From G965197715 sp965247615 (GTDB lineage Bacteria > Chloroflexota > Dehalococcoidia > Lucifugimonadales > UBA1127), in the NCBI GenBank assembly GCA_965247615.1, contig OZ252022.1, positions 186,001-250,000 on the forward strand: a DNA stretch of 64,000 bases, written 5' to 3'. Position 1 is the first letter of the stretch, and each line of letters begins with the position of its first letter. The translations under genes were made by a program, and so were the position numbers. The notes beneath the pieces are model-generated. The model saw nothing but the letters and a program-made list of their open reading frames with translations, did no database searches and had not been told where the DNA came from. This document shows, piece after piece, positions 1-8,006 of this stretch.

Positions 1-2
1 AC

Positions 3-2681
3 GAGGTCACCGTCGAGGCCGCCGACTCCAACAACAAGCGTGGAGAGCTGCACGTCGACGTCATCGTCCAGAACGTGGACGAACCTCCCGTGATTACCGG
101 GCCCGACACCGTCGATGACTTCCCCGAGAACTCCGCCACCAGCAGGCAGGTGGGCCGCTACACCGCCAGTGACCCAGAGGGCGCGACCGTCACCATGAGC
201 CTGCCGTCGGGCGGCGTTGATTTCTCTCTCGCCGGCAACGGCGTGCTCACATTCAAGGAATCTCCGGACTTCGAGGAGCAGAGCAGCTACAGCGTCACCG
301 TCAGGGCCGAGGCCGGGTCGCACACCGTCAACATCCAGAACGTCGAGGAGCCGGGCACTATAACCCTGTCCACGGTGCAGCCCCAGGAAGGGACGGGGCT
401 TACGGCCGCGCTGGAGGACGACGACGGACCCACCGGAACCACCTGGCAGTGGTACCGCACCTCCAGCCGGGGCAGCACCGGGGCCGCCATCGCCAACGCG
501 GATTCGCGGTCCTACACACCCGCCGCCGCCGACGTGGGCCGGTACCTGCGGGCCGTCGCCTCCTACGGCGACGGCCACGGCACAGGCAAGACCGCCACCG
601 CCGTCAGCGCCAACCGGGTGCAGGCCGCGCCGCCTGTACCGGAGCCGCCTGTGTTCCCGGTGGACGGGAACTACGACCGCAGCATCCGGGAGAACACTCG
701 GGCGGGCGCCACCCTGGGCGCGCCGGTCCGGGCCACCGACGCCAACAACGACAGGCTCACCTACAGCATCCCTGCATCAGACCACTTCGAGATCGACGCC
801 TCGTCCGGCCAGCTGCGCACCAAGGCCGAGCTGGACCACGAAGGCCGGGAGCAGCATGTCGTAACGATCACCGCCACGGACCCGGGCGGACTGACAGACA
901 CCGTTTCCGTCACCATCACCGTCGAGGACGTGGACGAAACGCCAGTGGTGTCGGGGCCGACCAGCCCGGAAGTCACCGAGAACAGCAACACGAGCGTTGC
1001 GACCTATACGACCACCGACCCGGACGACAAGGGAATCGAGTGGGTCCTTACCGGCGCCGATGGCGACGATTTCACCCTGTCGGGCGGCGCCCTGACCTTT
1101 ATCGAGGTGCCCGACTACGAGGAAAGAAGCCAGTACCGTGTGACCATCGAGGCCCGTGAGCAGGGGGACGGCACCAGCGTGGGCCGCCTCAGCGTCACCA
1201 TTCGCGTCACCAACGTCGACGAACCCGGCGTGGTGGAGACGAACGTGGAGGAGCCGCGCGTTGGGCAGACGGTGCGGCTCAACGTGGAGGACGAGGACGG
1301 TGGGGTAAACGTCAGTGAGTGGAAGTGGGAAAGGGCTGAACCCACCGGCCCCTGCGGCACGGTTGACAGCCCAACGGTCACCGCCTGGGAGACAATCAGC
1401 GGGGCCACGAGCAGCAGCTACACCCCGACGGCGGCGGATCAAGGCCATTGCATCAGGGCTACGGCGTTCTACGACGACCGGGCAGGGACAGGGCGGACTG
1501 GGCAGTTCCTCACAACCGGTTCTGTAGAGATCGGCCCTTACTTCACTCAGGGCCCGCCGACCTACAGGGTACAGGAGAATGCTGCAGAGGGAAGAAACAT
1601 TGGACGAGTGCAGGCCCGGCACTCCAACAGCGGCGAGGCACTGACCTACCGCCTCATTGGCGCCGGTGCCAGCTACTTTGCTATCGACAACAACGCCCAG
1701 CTAAAGATCAGCGCTACGCCACTGGACTACGAGACCCAGCCAGGCAAGGAAGCCGTAGTGGACATTACGGCCGAGGACAATAGCGGCCAAACGGCCACCA
1801 TCATCGTGACCATCACCGTGACCGACGAATGCACCAGTGCCGGCGAGCCGCCCTGCGCACCCGGCAGGCCCGGCGTATCGTCGGAGTCCGACACGAGCCT
1901 CCGCGTGACTTGGTCCACTCCCAGGACTTCCTCCGGCACTTCCATCACCGGCTACGACCTGCAATACCGGGAGTCAGCTAGCGGCGGGAGTTGGATTCCC
2001 CAGAACGTGGCCGGAACGGACCGCTCCCATACCATTGAGAACCTCATCAAGGGCACCACCTACGAGGTGCAGGTCAGGGCGAGGAACGACGGCAGCGGAT
2101 ACGGCGAGTGGTCCCAGGCCGGCACTGGCAAGCCGGGCCATGTTTCCCCACCACCACCCCCGCCACGTCCCCCAACGGGCGTTGGGGGCGGGGGAGGAGG
2201 AGGCGGTGGCGGAGGCGGCACGCCTCGGAACCGGACGCCGTCGTTCGCCGAGGGCGACGCGTCCACGCGCACGGTGGCCGAGAACACGGCGGCGGGCCAG
2301 GACATCGGCGCTCCGCTGGAGGCCGTCGACCCGGACCGGCAGGACACGCTGACCTACACCCTGGAGGGTGAGGGCGCCGGGTCCTTCGACATTGACCCGG
2401 CGACGGGCCAGCTGCGGACCAAGGCCGCCCTGGACCACGAGACCAGGACCAGCTACACCCTCACCGCGCGGGTGGCGGACCGTCGGGGCTCCTGGGACGC
2501 CATGGAGGTGACGGTCACGGTGACCAACGTGGGGTTGGCGGGCATGGCTGGGCAGTATGACCGAGACGACAGCGGGGCGATCGACCGGGACGAGGCCATC
2601 GCGGCGGTCGTCGACTACTTCAACGGCGTCATCAGCAAGGAAGGGGCGATAGAGGTCGTCCGCGTCTACTTCGCCGGCTGA
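3..2681 (+). CDS. Cadherin-like/Fn3 multidomain surface protein with EF-hand (dockerin-like) C-terminus, 5' partial
   Basis: The frame is already open at the left edge, so the N-terminus lies outside the window. Seen: at least four cadherin-like repeats, recognisable by the recurring pattern ending in D-H-E followed by strands closing with VTVTNV or ITVEDVDE. A fibronectin type III domain lies around residues 600-690 of the visible part. A Pro-rich then poly-Gly linker follows near 695-715, then a last cadherin repeat. The tail carries a D-R-D-D-S-G-x-I-D-R-D-E calcium loop like an EF-hand or half dockerin. Family knowledge: such proteins are exported, calcium-stabilised adhesion or surface-layer proteins. 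A stand-alone gene followed by a short gap. Exact partner unknown. Confidence 0.85.
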   Translation, partial: EVTVEAADSNNKRGELHVDVIVQNVDEPPVITGPDTVDDFPENSATSRQVGRYTASDPEGATVTMSLPSGGVDFSLAGNGVLTFKESPDFEEQSSYSVTVRAEAGSHTVNIQNVEEPGTITLSTVQPQEGTGLTAALEDDDGPTGTTWQWYRTSSRGSTGAAIANADSRSYTPAAADVGRYLRAVASYGDGHGTGKTATAVSANRVQAAPPVPEPPVFPVDGNYDRSIRENTRAGATLGAPVRATDANNDRLTYSIPASDHFEIDASSGQLRTKAELDHEGREQHVVTITATDPGGLTDTVSVTITVEDVDETPVVSGPTSPEVTENSNTSVATYTTTDPDDKGIEWVLTGADGDDFTLSGGALTFIEVPDYEERSQYRVTIEAREQGDGTSVGRLSVTIRVTNVDEPGVVETNVEEPRVGQTVRLNVEDEDGGVNVSEWKWERAEPTGPCGTVDSPTVTAWETISGATSSSYTPTAADQGHCIRATAFYDDRAGTGRTGQFLTTGSVEIGPYFTQGPPTYRVQENAAEGRNIGRVQARHSNSGEALTYRLIGAGASYFAIDNNAQLKISATPLDYETQPGKEAVVDITAEDNSGQTATIIVTITVTDECTSAGEPPCAPGRPGVSSESDTSLRVTWSTPRTSSGTSITGYDLQYRESASGGSWIPQNVAGTDRSHTIENLIKGTTYEVQVRARNDGSGYGEWSQAGTGKPGHVSPPPPPPRPPTGVGGGGGGGGGGGGTPRNRTPSFAEGDASTRTVAENTAAGQDIGAPLEAVDPDRQDTLTYTLEGEGAGSFDIDPATGQLRTKAALDHETRTSYTLTARVADRRGSWDAMEVTVTVTNVGLAGMAGQYDRDDSGAIDRDEAIAAVVDYFNGVISKEGAIEVVRVYFAG

Positions 2682-2801
2682 TTCGACGGCGCCGGGGCAT
2701 GGAGCGATACGCCCGAACCCCTGTTCGCCATTGCCTCATGTGGTACCATATCCCCAGCGAGGGCACGTACGTTTCAGGACTGGAAAGCGAGGCTTGATCT
2801 C

Positions 2802-3320
2802 ATGCTAGGTAGGATGCTGGGCGCGGCCCGTTTGAAAAGCGCCACCTTCGAGGACGTGGAGAACGACCGAAGCGCCACCATACAAGCGCTGCTCGTGGTG
2901 TTACTCGTTGCCATCGCCACCGGTGTCGGCGGTGTGCTGTCCGGCGACACCGGTCTGCTCGAGGGATTGGTCTTCGGCGCCATCCGAGGAGCGATGAGCT
3001 GGGCCCTGTGGGCGCTGATTGCTATGTTTGTCGGGACTAAAATACTGAAGACTCAGGAGACCCACGGTGACTGGGGACAGGTGGCGCGGGGAACAGGGTT
3101 CGCTCAGACCCCGGGGCTTCTGAATGTCCTCATCTTCCTTCCGGGAGTCGGGGGGGGCATCACATTTTTGATAGGGCTCTGGCAATTTGCGGCCATGGTG
3201 GTTGCCGTCCGCCAAAGCTTGGACTACACCTCAACCCTCCGAGCGTTCTTTGTGATCCTCATCGCTGCCATTCCGGTGGCCATCATCAATGGGATCGTCT
3301 TTCGGGCACTTGGCATCTAG
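2802..3320 (+). CDS. Yip1-family integral membrane protein
   Basis: A 172-residue protein with about four hydrophobic segments (roughly 28-47, 56-80, 115-136, 146-167). The middle loop reads A-R-G-T-G-F-A-Q-T-P-G-L-L, typical of the bacterial Yip1/YIF1 (PF04893) fold, where a conserved Arg-Gly-Phe-Pro stretch precedes the last helices. Bacterial members are membrane proteins of unknown role. The ATG is the first plausible start. A hairpin after the stop suggests a single-gene transcript. Confident on fold, none on function. Confidence 0.7.
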   Translation: MLGRMLGAARLKSATFEDVENDRSATIQALLVVLLVAIATGVGGVLSGDTGLLEGLVFGAIRGAMSWALWALIAMFVGTKILKTQETHGDWGQVARGTGFAQTPGLLNVLIFLPGVGGGITFLIGLWQFAAMVVAVRQSLDYTSTLRAFFVILIAAIPVAIINGIVFRALGI

Positions 3321-3337
3321 GACGAACCCGCAGCCTG

Positions 3338-3360
3338 ACCGGGGGGCCTCGGCCCCCGGT
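3338..3360 (+). terminator. GC-rich hairpin after the Yip1-like gene
   Basis: ACCGGGGG pairs with CCCCCGGT around a short loop just after the stop codon. There is no U-tract, so intrinsic termination is only possible, not shown. Confidence 0.35.
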
Positions 3361-3595
3361 CCCCGTTGTGGAGTAGCCCGGCCCTGATGCACCGTCTCCG
3401 TCCATCGACCGTCTGAGCCCGCACACGCTTCCAGCGTTGTAGGACGTCTTGCCGCCTCCCCTCGACGGCTCGAAACTGGCCGGGCCATCAAGCTCACGCC
3501 AGATCAGGGCGAGACTTCATCCGCGCCCCGCAACAGAGCAAGTGATACAAGGACACGCGGAAGGTCACTCGCGCATGCTTGAGGGGGCTTGAGCC

Positions 3596-3826
3596 TTGAT
3601 AGACCTGATGGGAGTGTCGAAGCACTACCAGATTGGCCCCGTCGAGGTTCGGGCGCTGGACGAGGTGGATCTGCATGTAGGAGACGGCGAGTTCGTCGTG
3701 GTCCTCGGTCCTTCGGGCAGTGGCAAGACGGCACTGCTGAATATCATCGGCGCCCTCGCCCCGTCGCTCACGGTGCGCAAGCTCCGGCGCATGGACATAC
3801 CGGGCATGCTCCGCGTCCTCGAATAG
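3596..3826 (+). pseudogene. LolD/MacB-type ABC ATPase N-terminus fused to the tail of an FtsX-like permease (relic)
   Basis: The first ~50 residues are the start of a LolD/MacB-family ATPase (VSKHYQIG, V-R-A-L-D-E-V-D-L, then Walker A G-P-S-G-S-G-K-T). The frame then jumps directly to a 24-residue sequence that is the C-terminus of an FtsX-type permease (T-V-R-K-L-R-R-M-D-I-P-G). Q-loop, signature and Walker B are absent, so it cannot be a working ATPase. A second copy of the permease tail lies 0.76 kb downstream. Inference: a large deletion through a LolCDE/MacB-like locus, with the frame surviving by chance. Start TTG follows a purine-rich GAGGGGG. Confidence 0.7.
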
Positions 3827-3846
3827 GCGGCGCGGCAGCCCCTCGA
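3751..3846 (+). repeat. 96-bp direct repeat, copy 1 (permease C-terminal codons)
   Basis: This block and 4515-4610 are near-identical through the permease tail, its TAG stop and about 20 bases of 3' flank. The likeness beyond the stop shows a DNA duplication of one gene end and not protein conservation. Confidence 0.85.
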
Positions 3847-4110
3847 CGTCATTGCCGCGAGAGCGGGAACCCATGGCGGCGCGGCGGGCCTGGTTTGAAT
3901 GTTTAGCTTCGTAGGATAGTTTAGGTTTTTTTCGCGCTTTCTGAAGCTGGGAAGTGCAAAAAGGGTAATTGTTTGCTTTTGGGGCCGCGGCGGCAGCTTC
4001 GGCGTGGGGTTGGCGATTTGATTGGACTTGGGGCGGGTCGCTGCCACGACGGGTCGCTGCGCGACGGCTTTGTGGGGGGGGGGGGGGGGGTGTGGGGTCG
4101 CCGCGGTGGG
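3847..4110. repeat. Decayed repeat patch: inverted class A, capsid-leader relic, class B, G17 run
   Basis: No gene seen. 3847-3873 is a degenerate class A palindrome in reverse orientation. About 3915-3985 resembles the reverse complement of the capsid-gene leader near 37.25-37.33 kb (T-run, TGAAGCTGG, AAAA, AATTGTTT in the same order). 4035-4075 holds a class B copy (GTCGCTGCGCGACGGC), followed by a run of 17 G at 4074-4090. Confidence 0.55.
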
Positions 4111-4311
4111 TGGGTGCGGGTATGACGGTTGTGCAACGGTCTCCTTGTGCGGGTCTGTTACCGGGATGGTAGGGCAAATGGTCTTGTACTGGCAAGGGGA
4201 GAATGGCACAGCGGAGGTGTGCCCGCGCTCATCCTTCAGCTCCGGCAGGTCCGCCAGCAGGACGAACGTGAGCGCCGGCCCCACGCCCGGACATGCTCAG
4301 GATGGCGGAAC

Positions 4312-4590
4312 GGACGGGGTGGCATCGGCATCCTTGCCATCGAGGGCCTCATCCTTGGGACCGTCGCCACCGCGATCGCCATCGTGCTCGGCTACGGGAT
4401 GCTGCTCTGGATCATCCGTGAGCTCATCCCCGCGAGCTACCCCGACATGGGCGTCGTCCTCGCGATAGACCTGACGCAGATGGCTGCCATCCTGGCCGCG
4501 GGGATAGCCGTCGTCGCCCTCGCCCCCGCGCTGACCGTGCGCAAGCTCCGGCGGATGGACATACCGGGCATGCTCCGCGTCCTCGAATAG
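4312..4590 (+). pseudogene. FtsX/MacB-type permease C-terminal relic
   Basis: The translated stretch has I-G-I-L...E-G-L-I-L-G followed by two hydrophobic segments and the R-K-L-R-R-M-D-I-P-G tail, the usual end of an FtsX-like (PF02687) permease of lipoprotein or macrolide exporters. Upstream sequence does not encode the rest of the family, and a few residues between GIL and the EGLILG helix look deleted. With the ATPase relic 0.5 kb upstream, the locus is a dead ABC exporter. Confidence 0.65.
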
Positions 4591-4610
4591 GCGGAGTGGC
4601 AGCCCCTCGA
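4515..4610 (+). repeat. 96-bp direct repeat, copy 2
   Basis: Partner of 3751-3846. This copy sits at the end of the longer permease relic and is likely the original location. Confidence 0.85.
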
Positions 4611-4944
4611 ACAGGAGCACCCCGGACACTCGCCCACGTGTGCCGCAGCCAACAGCCGCAGCGCTACCATGGCTGTGTCCGGCGTATGCCAAGGATCCCA
4701 GAGCACCACGGCTGCCGCTGAGTCATGCGTACAGTACACGTAAGACGGAAGTGGTAGGCCCAAGTGGACGGCAGGTGGTACCGTCTTGGGAATGTGGTTG
4801 GGCCTTTGACCATTCCAACCTTCTAGGCTCAAGATGCTGGAGTGCTCCGTGCCTGCCGGCTACCGCCAGCACCTGGCGCCTTGCAAAGATGCAACTCCAC
4901 ACGGAGAAGAGGGTCTACGAGCGCCTGAGGGTGGAGCACGGTTA
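4611..4944. other. Gap with no recognisable gene
   Basis: About 330 bases between the permease relic and the TcmP gene. The open frames here run into the opposite strand of TcmP and match nothing I know. Probably the left edge of the lower-G+C island. Confidence 0.4.
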
Positions 4945-6081
4945 CTACTCGATCGGCATCAACGACCCTTGTCTCGGCGACGGGGGTGGAGGCTCAACAA
5001 AGCGTAGAATTGTTCCCGGCGGGAATGCGCCACGCTTCTTTCTTGGACTCTGGTCGACAATGAGGGCAGATGCTCGCTCCATGTCTGCCAGACGGCTTCT
5101 CAGATGGCTCGAGTGGAATAGGACTCTATCAGAACACATAAACGCTTCAATTGACTCAATCTTTAGCGGTTGATTTGTTCCAAATGCCTCGATCAATGCA
5201 TTATCCAATTCATTGAAATCCACAACTCTTGATTCAAACGAGAGTTGGCCTAGCGTGTCACTCCTGAAACTATAGCCTCCGAGCGGTGCTACTTTCCACA
5301 TGGCTTGTTTCATCTTGTCGCAGCCTTGATCGCTCTTGGTGGCGAAGAACAGTGCATATTTTAGTTGGTTACCTTCATACAGCTCAAAATTAAGGACGTG
5401 ATGGGCTCCTGAAAGCTTTAGTTGCTTTCTGTATAGTCCGTAGAAGAAGTCCTTTCTTGCCTTGCCCTCTGGCATATTTATGCCCTGTTTCCAATCTGGA
5501 CAGCCAAATAGATCGGAAAGATGGGGTTCGAAGTTAGAGTGAGCCTTGAACCGGTTCATGGATTCATACATGAAGGACACGTAGACCTCTGTGCTAGGAT
5601 AATCCATCAAAGCACGTATGAACTCCATGCCGACTCCAGATATTCCGAAAGGATCAATCATGACGAAAGTGGGAGTGCGCTCTGACCTAATGGAAGCGAC
5701 CAGTTCCGGAAGGACGTGAGCAAATTTGTCATTGAACATACTTATTCGGCAGATGGATGGGATGGCGCCGTTTGTTCGTTGATGACCGATTACCTTCTCC
5801 AAGTGAAGAAATCGGTCAGGGCGCTCTTCAATGAAGACATAGTCCATCTGTCCCGTCATCATGCTCTGTGAAGAGTGTTGCGCGAGGGCGTTCAGCGCAA
5901 TGACAGGTGAACCAAGCTTCCCGTTTTCATATTCGCCAGGACCTGCAAACGCGTCAACGAACATCGCTCTCTCAAACTTGCTCAAGATGATGGGAAGCCA
6001 TGCGTCCAGGTAGGCCCGCAAGACCATGTGTTTGCCAAGGGTGTGATCGTCAAGAGGCCATAACGTCGTCTTAGGTGGCAT
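4945..6081 (-). CDS. tcmP: Three-Cys-motif partner protein TcmP
   Basis: A 378-residue protein. The N-terminus has L-W-P-L-D-D-H-T-x-x-K-H and Y-L-D-A-W-L-P-I-I, then F-V-D-A-F-A-G-P-G-E-Y with G-S-P-V-I-A-L, the hallmark of the TcmP family (Rossmann-like, resembling SAM-dependent methyltransferases). Further on, M-I-D-P-F-G-x-x-G lies near residue 142-150. Known of the family: it is found beside DUF5131 (phage Gp37/Gp68) proteins, with no settled function. Here that partner lies directly upstream, its stop 4 bases before this ATG, so the two were translationally coupled. Base composition is visibly lower in G+C than neighbours, pointing to transfer. This frame is intact although the partner is broken. 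Confidence 0.88.
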   Translation of the reverse strand: MPPKTTLWPLDDHTLGKHMVLRAYLDAWLPIILSKFERAMFVDAFAGPGEYENGKLGSPVIALNALAQHSSQSMMTGQMDYVFIEERPDRFLHLEKVIGHQRTNGAIPSICRISMFNDKFAHVLPELVASIRSERTPTFVMIDPFGISGVGMEFIRALMDYPSTEVYVSFMYESMNRFKAHSNFEPHLSDLFGCPDWKQGINMPEGKARKDFFYGLYRKQLKLSGAHHVLNFELYEGNQLKYALFFATKSDQGCDKMKQAMWKVAPLGGYSFRSDTLGQLSFESRVVDFNELDNALIEAFGTNQPLKIESIEAFMCSDRVLFHSSHLRSRLADMERASALIVDQSPRKKRGAFPPGTILRFVEPPPPSPRQGSLMPIE

Positions 6082-6084
6082 TCG

Positions 6085-6768
6085 TCACCTATGCCCGTTG
6101 CGCCCAGGCACTCCGACCCATGTCGCGCCGTCCAGTACGGCGTCGGGGCCTGCCTGACTGCCGCGCCTGTCGCCCAGTTGTTTAAGGAAGGAGGACACGT
6201 TTGCCTTTACGGACTGATCGAGGAGGTCGCACGCCCAGTCCAAGGCCATCGGTCCTGCGCGGGGGCCGCTCGCTCCGCCGACACTTACCCAGTGAAGGGT
6301 GCCATCCTCCAGCCGCCTGGTGAGGTCGTTCTTCTCCAGCAGGGGCGCTGCGGACACGAAGTGAGCGGTGGCGGGGACCCGTTACAGCACGGACAGCCGG
6401 GGCGCATACTTCTGGCTCTCTACGGACGTGCCCATCCAGACGTTCTCTGGCCACTCGCCGAATTTGCTTTGGCCGTGACGCTCCCACCAGCCGGCGGCTC
6501 TGCCCGGCCGCTTGGTAAGCACTTGGAACACGTGCTGGTGTGCTCTTCCCATGACGGCGAAGACATCCGATATGAAGTCGTACGCGACGTGCGGGTGGAA
6601 CAAATCGGACATGCTGTTGACCAACACGCGACGGGGGCGCCGCCATGACAATGGGGCGTTCAATCGTTCTGAGAGCATTTGCACACTATCGGGTGCGGTC
6701 TCGTACCCGGGGATGTCCATAGCCCGAATCCAGGGGAGATACGGGAACACCCCGTCACAGGGTGCCAC
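6085..6768 (-). pseudogene. DUF5131 (phage Gp37/Gp68) protein, N-truncated with an in-frame stop
   Basis: The 5' half encodes R-R-P-R-R-V-L-V-N-S-M-S-D-L-F-H-P, F-Q-V-L-T-K-R-P and N-V-W-M-G-T-S-V-E, all diagnostic of DUF5131. A TAA at 6384-6382 interrupts it, and the same frame continues with L-H-W-V-S-V-G-G-A-S-G-P and F-L-K-Q-L-G-D-R, the family's C-terminal part. No frameshift is needed: one nonsense codon, at a position that usually holds Leu/Gln, splits the gene. The N-terminal W-N-P...C...G-C-x-x-C-Y-A segment, which carries the three cysteines, is not found upstream in the same frame. Partner of TcmP. Confidence 0.8.
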
Positions 6769-6930
6769 ATCTCGTTGGTTTACTCTATTGTCGAGGCCGT
6801 GTCCGATGCTTCCTCTTGCCGTTGCAGGTGTTGCGGCAGATGCAAGTATAGTACTTACGTGCTATTCGGGCAACTTTTCCACCTTGGCTAATTGGTCAAC
6901 CAGGGCATAGCTACTTCATTGGCCTGCGTT

Positions 6931-7007
6931 TGGTGGGCGGTGCCGGGCTCGAACCAGCGACCTCCTCGGTGTAAGCGAGGCGCTCTAACCAGCTGAGCTA
7001 ACCGCCC
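6931..7007 (-). tRNA. tRNA-Val (TAC)
   Basis: Reads as a full cloverleaf on the minus strand: acceptor GGGCGGT/ACCGCCC, anticodon stem CCTCG/CGAGG, loop CTTACAC giving anticodon TAC, T-loop TTCGAGC. The 3' CCA is encoded. It is the first tRNA next to the TcmP island. Confidence 0.95.
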
Positions 7008-7029
7008 GCCGACAGGGAAGGGAAAGGGG

Positions 7030-7106
7030 TGGTGCGCTTGGCGGGACTCGAACCCACAGCCTCAGCCTCCGCAGGGCTGCGCTCTATCCACTTGAGCTAC
7101 AAGCGC
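7030..7106 (-). tRNA. tRNA-Arg (GCG)
   Basis: Acceptor GCGCTTG/CAAGCGC, anticodon stem CAGCC/GGCTG, seven-base loop CTGCGGA giving anticodon GCG (codon CGC). T-stem GTGGG/CCCGC. CCA encoded. Most bacteria read CGU/CGC/CGA with an A34 (inosine) tRNA, so a G34 version is unusual. Confidence 0.9.
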
Positions 7107-7113
7107 ACCGAGT

Positions 7114-7199
7114 TGGTGCCGAGGGAGGGATTTGAACCCACACGAGCAATTGCCCACTACGCCCTGAACGTAGCGCGTCTACCGTTCCGCCACCTCGGC
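7114..7199 (-). tRNA. tRNA-Leu (CAG)
   Basis: 86 nt with a long variable arm as expected for Leu. Acceptor GCCGAGG/CCTCGGC, anticodon stem CTACG/CGTAG, loop TTCAGGG (anticodon CAG). CCA encoded. Confidence 0.95.
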
Positions 7200-7202
7200 A
7201 TC

Positions 7203-7278
7203 TGGTGGGCAGCGCTGGATTTGAACCAGCGACCTCCCGCGTGTGAGGCGGGCGCTCTAACCGCTGAGCTAGCCGCCC
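7203..7278 (-). tRNA. tRNA-Val (CAC)
   Basis: Acceptor GGGCGGC/GCTGCCC (one G-T pair), anticodon stem CCCGC/GCGGG, loop CTCACAC (anticodon CAC). CCA encoded. Confidence 0.95.
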
Positions 7279-7290
7279 GTTGACTGGACC

Positions 7291-7363
7291 TGGCAAGGGC
7301 AGGATTCGAACCTGCGACCTAGCGCTTATGAAGCGCCCGCTCTAACCGCTGAGCTACCTTGCC
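7291..7363 (-). tRNA. tRNA with CAT anticodon (elongator Met or Ile2)
   Basis: Acceptor GGCAAGG/CCTTGCC with a normal G1-C72 pair, so not an initiator. Loop TTCATAA gives CAT. No encoded CCA, unlike the other four. Whether TilS modifies it to an Ile tRNA cannot be told by eye. Confidence 0.9.
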
Positions 7364-7621
7364 CCAGGGGTTCCACCCTTGCCGCTGCCCAGCCTCACTA
7401 TAGCAACCCCCCTCCCGTGGTGTCAATGAGCCTACGTTCGAGCTCCCCTCCAAGCCCAATCGGCAAGACGACCACCGCACCGTGCGCGCTCCCTCTCAAC
7501 GCCATTGCCACGAGGTTCGCGTTGGCTGGGGCACGCCGGCGCGCATACCCTCACTCCCTTCCAAGGTGGGCCGGACCAGCCGCGGCGCAGCCCCCGGCCG
7601 CGTCCCTCCCCTGCATCTGTG

Positions 7622-7650
7622 TTGACAGCCTTCCTTCCACTCCGTACACT
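7622..7650 (+). promoter_or_regulatory. Sigma70-type promoter of the trpS-trp operon
   Basis: TTGACA, 17-base spacer, TACACT. It lies just upstream of the T-box leader, placing the transcript start near 7657 and giving a leader of about 350 nt. Confidence 0.75.
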
Positions 7651-7656
7651 CGATTC

Positions 7657-7919
7657 CACAAGGCAACGAACGGGAAGAGTACGCTCCAAGCGGGGCCACA
7701 GAGAGCCGGGGCAAGGTGAGAGCCCGGCGCTGGCGCGGAGCCGAATGGACCCGGGAGCCGCACACCGATCGGGGCCCCGCCCTGCTAGGCCGTGCCGGAA
7801 GGCCGCCGTTACCGGCCCAGGCGCCGCTTTGACCGGCGCCGCAAAGAGGTCCGCCGCAGGCGGACGAAGCAGGGTGGCACCACGGGAGCATCCCGTCCCT
7901 ACAGGGGCGGGATTTTTTT
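7657..7919 (+). promoter_or_regulatory. T-box riboswitch (tRNA-Trp responsive), transcriptional type
   Basis: The T-box core AGGGTGGCACCACGGG lies at 7871-7886. It is followed by a terminator stem ATCCCGTCCC/GGGGCGGGAT and seven T. Upstream, a stem I-like region has GAA-TGG-ACC, so TGG at 7746-7748 is the likely specifier, matching the Trp synthetase it precedes. Known mechanism: uncharged tRNA stabilises the antiterminator and lets transcription continue. Because trpE starts 21 bases after trpS, the switch should govern the biosynthetic genes too. Confidence 0.9.
7890..7919 (+). terminator. T-box intrinsic terminator
   Basis: A 10-bp stem (one G-T pair) around TACA followed by TTTTTTT. The competing antiterminator uses the T-box sequence just upstream. 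Confidence 0.9.
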
Positions 7920-8006
7920 GTCGGCCGCGCTGGGCCGGAGGCGAAACAGGCGCTTAAGCGAGCACCTTCCTCCTTCGGGGGGAGAGACCAGAACGGGGGC
8001 ATCATC

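Noticed and set aside
4640..5173. 177-residue plus-strand frame
   Set aside because: Half of it overlaps the antisense of TcmP and the rest shows no family features.
6931..7363. Integration att repeats at the tRNA cluster
   Set aside because: No second copy of a tRNA 3' end was seen near the island's other edge.
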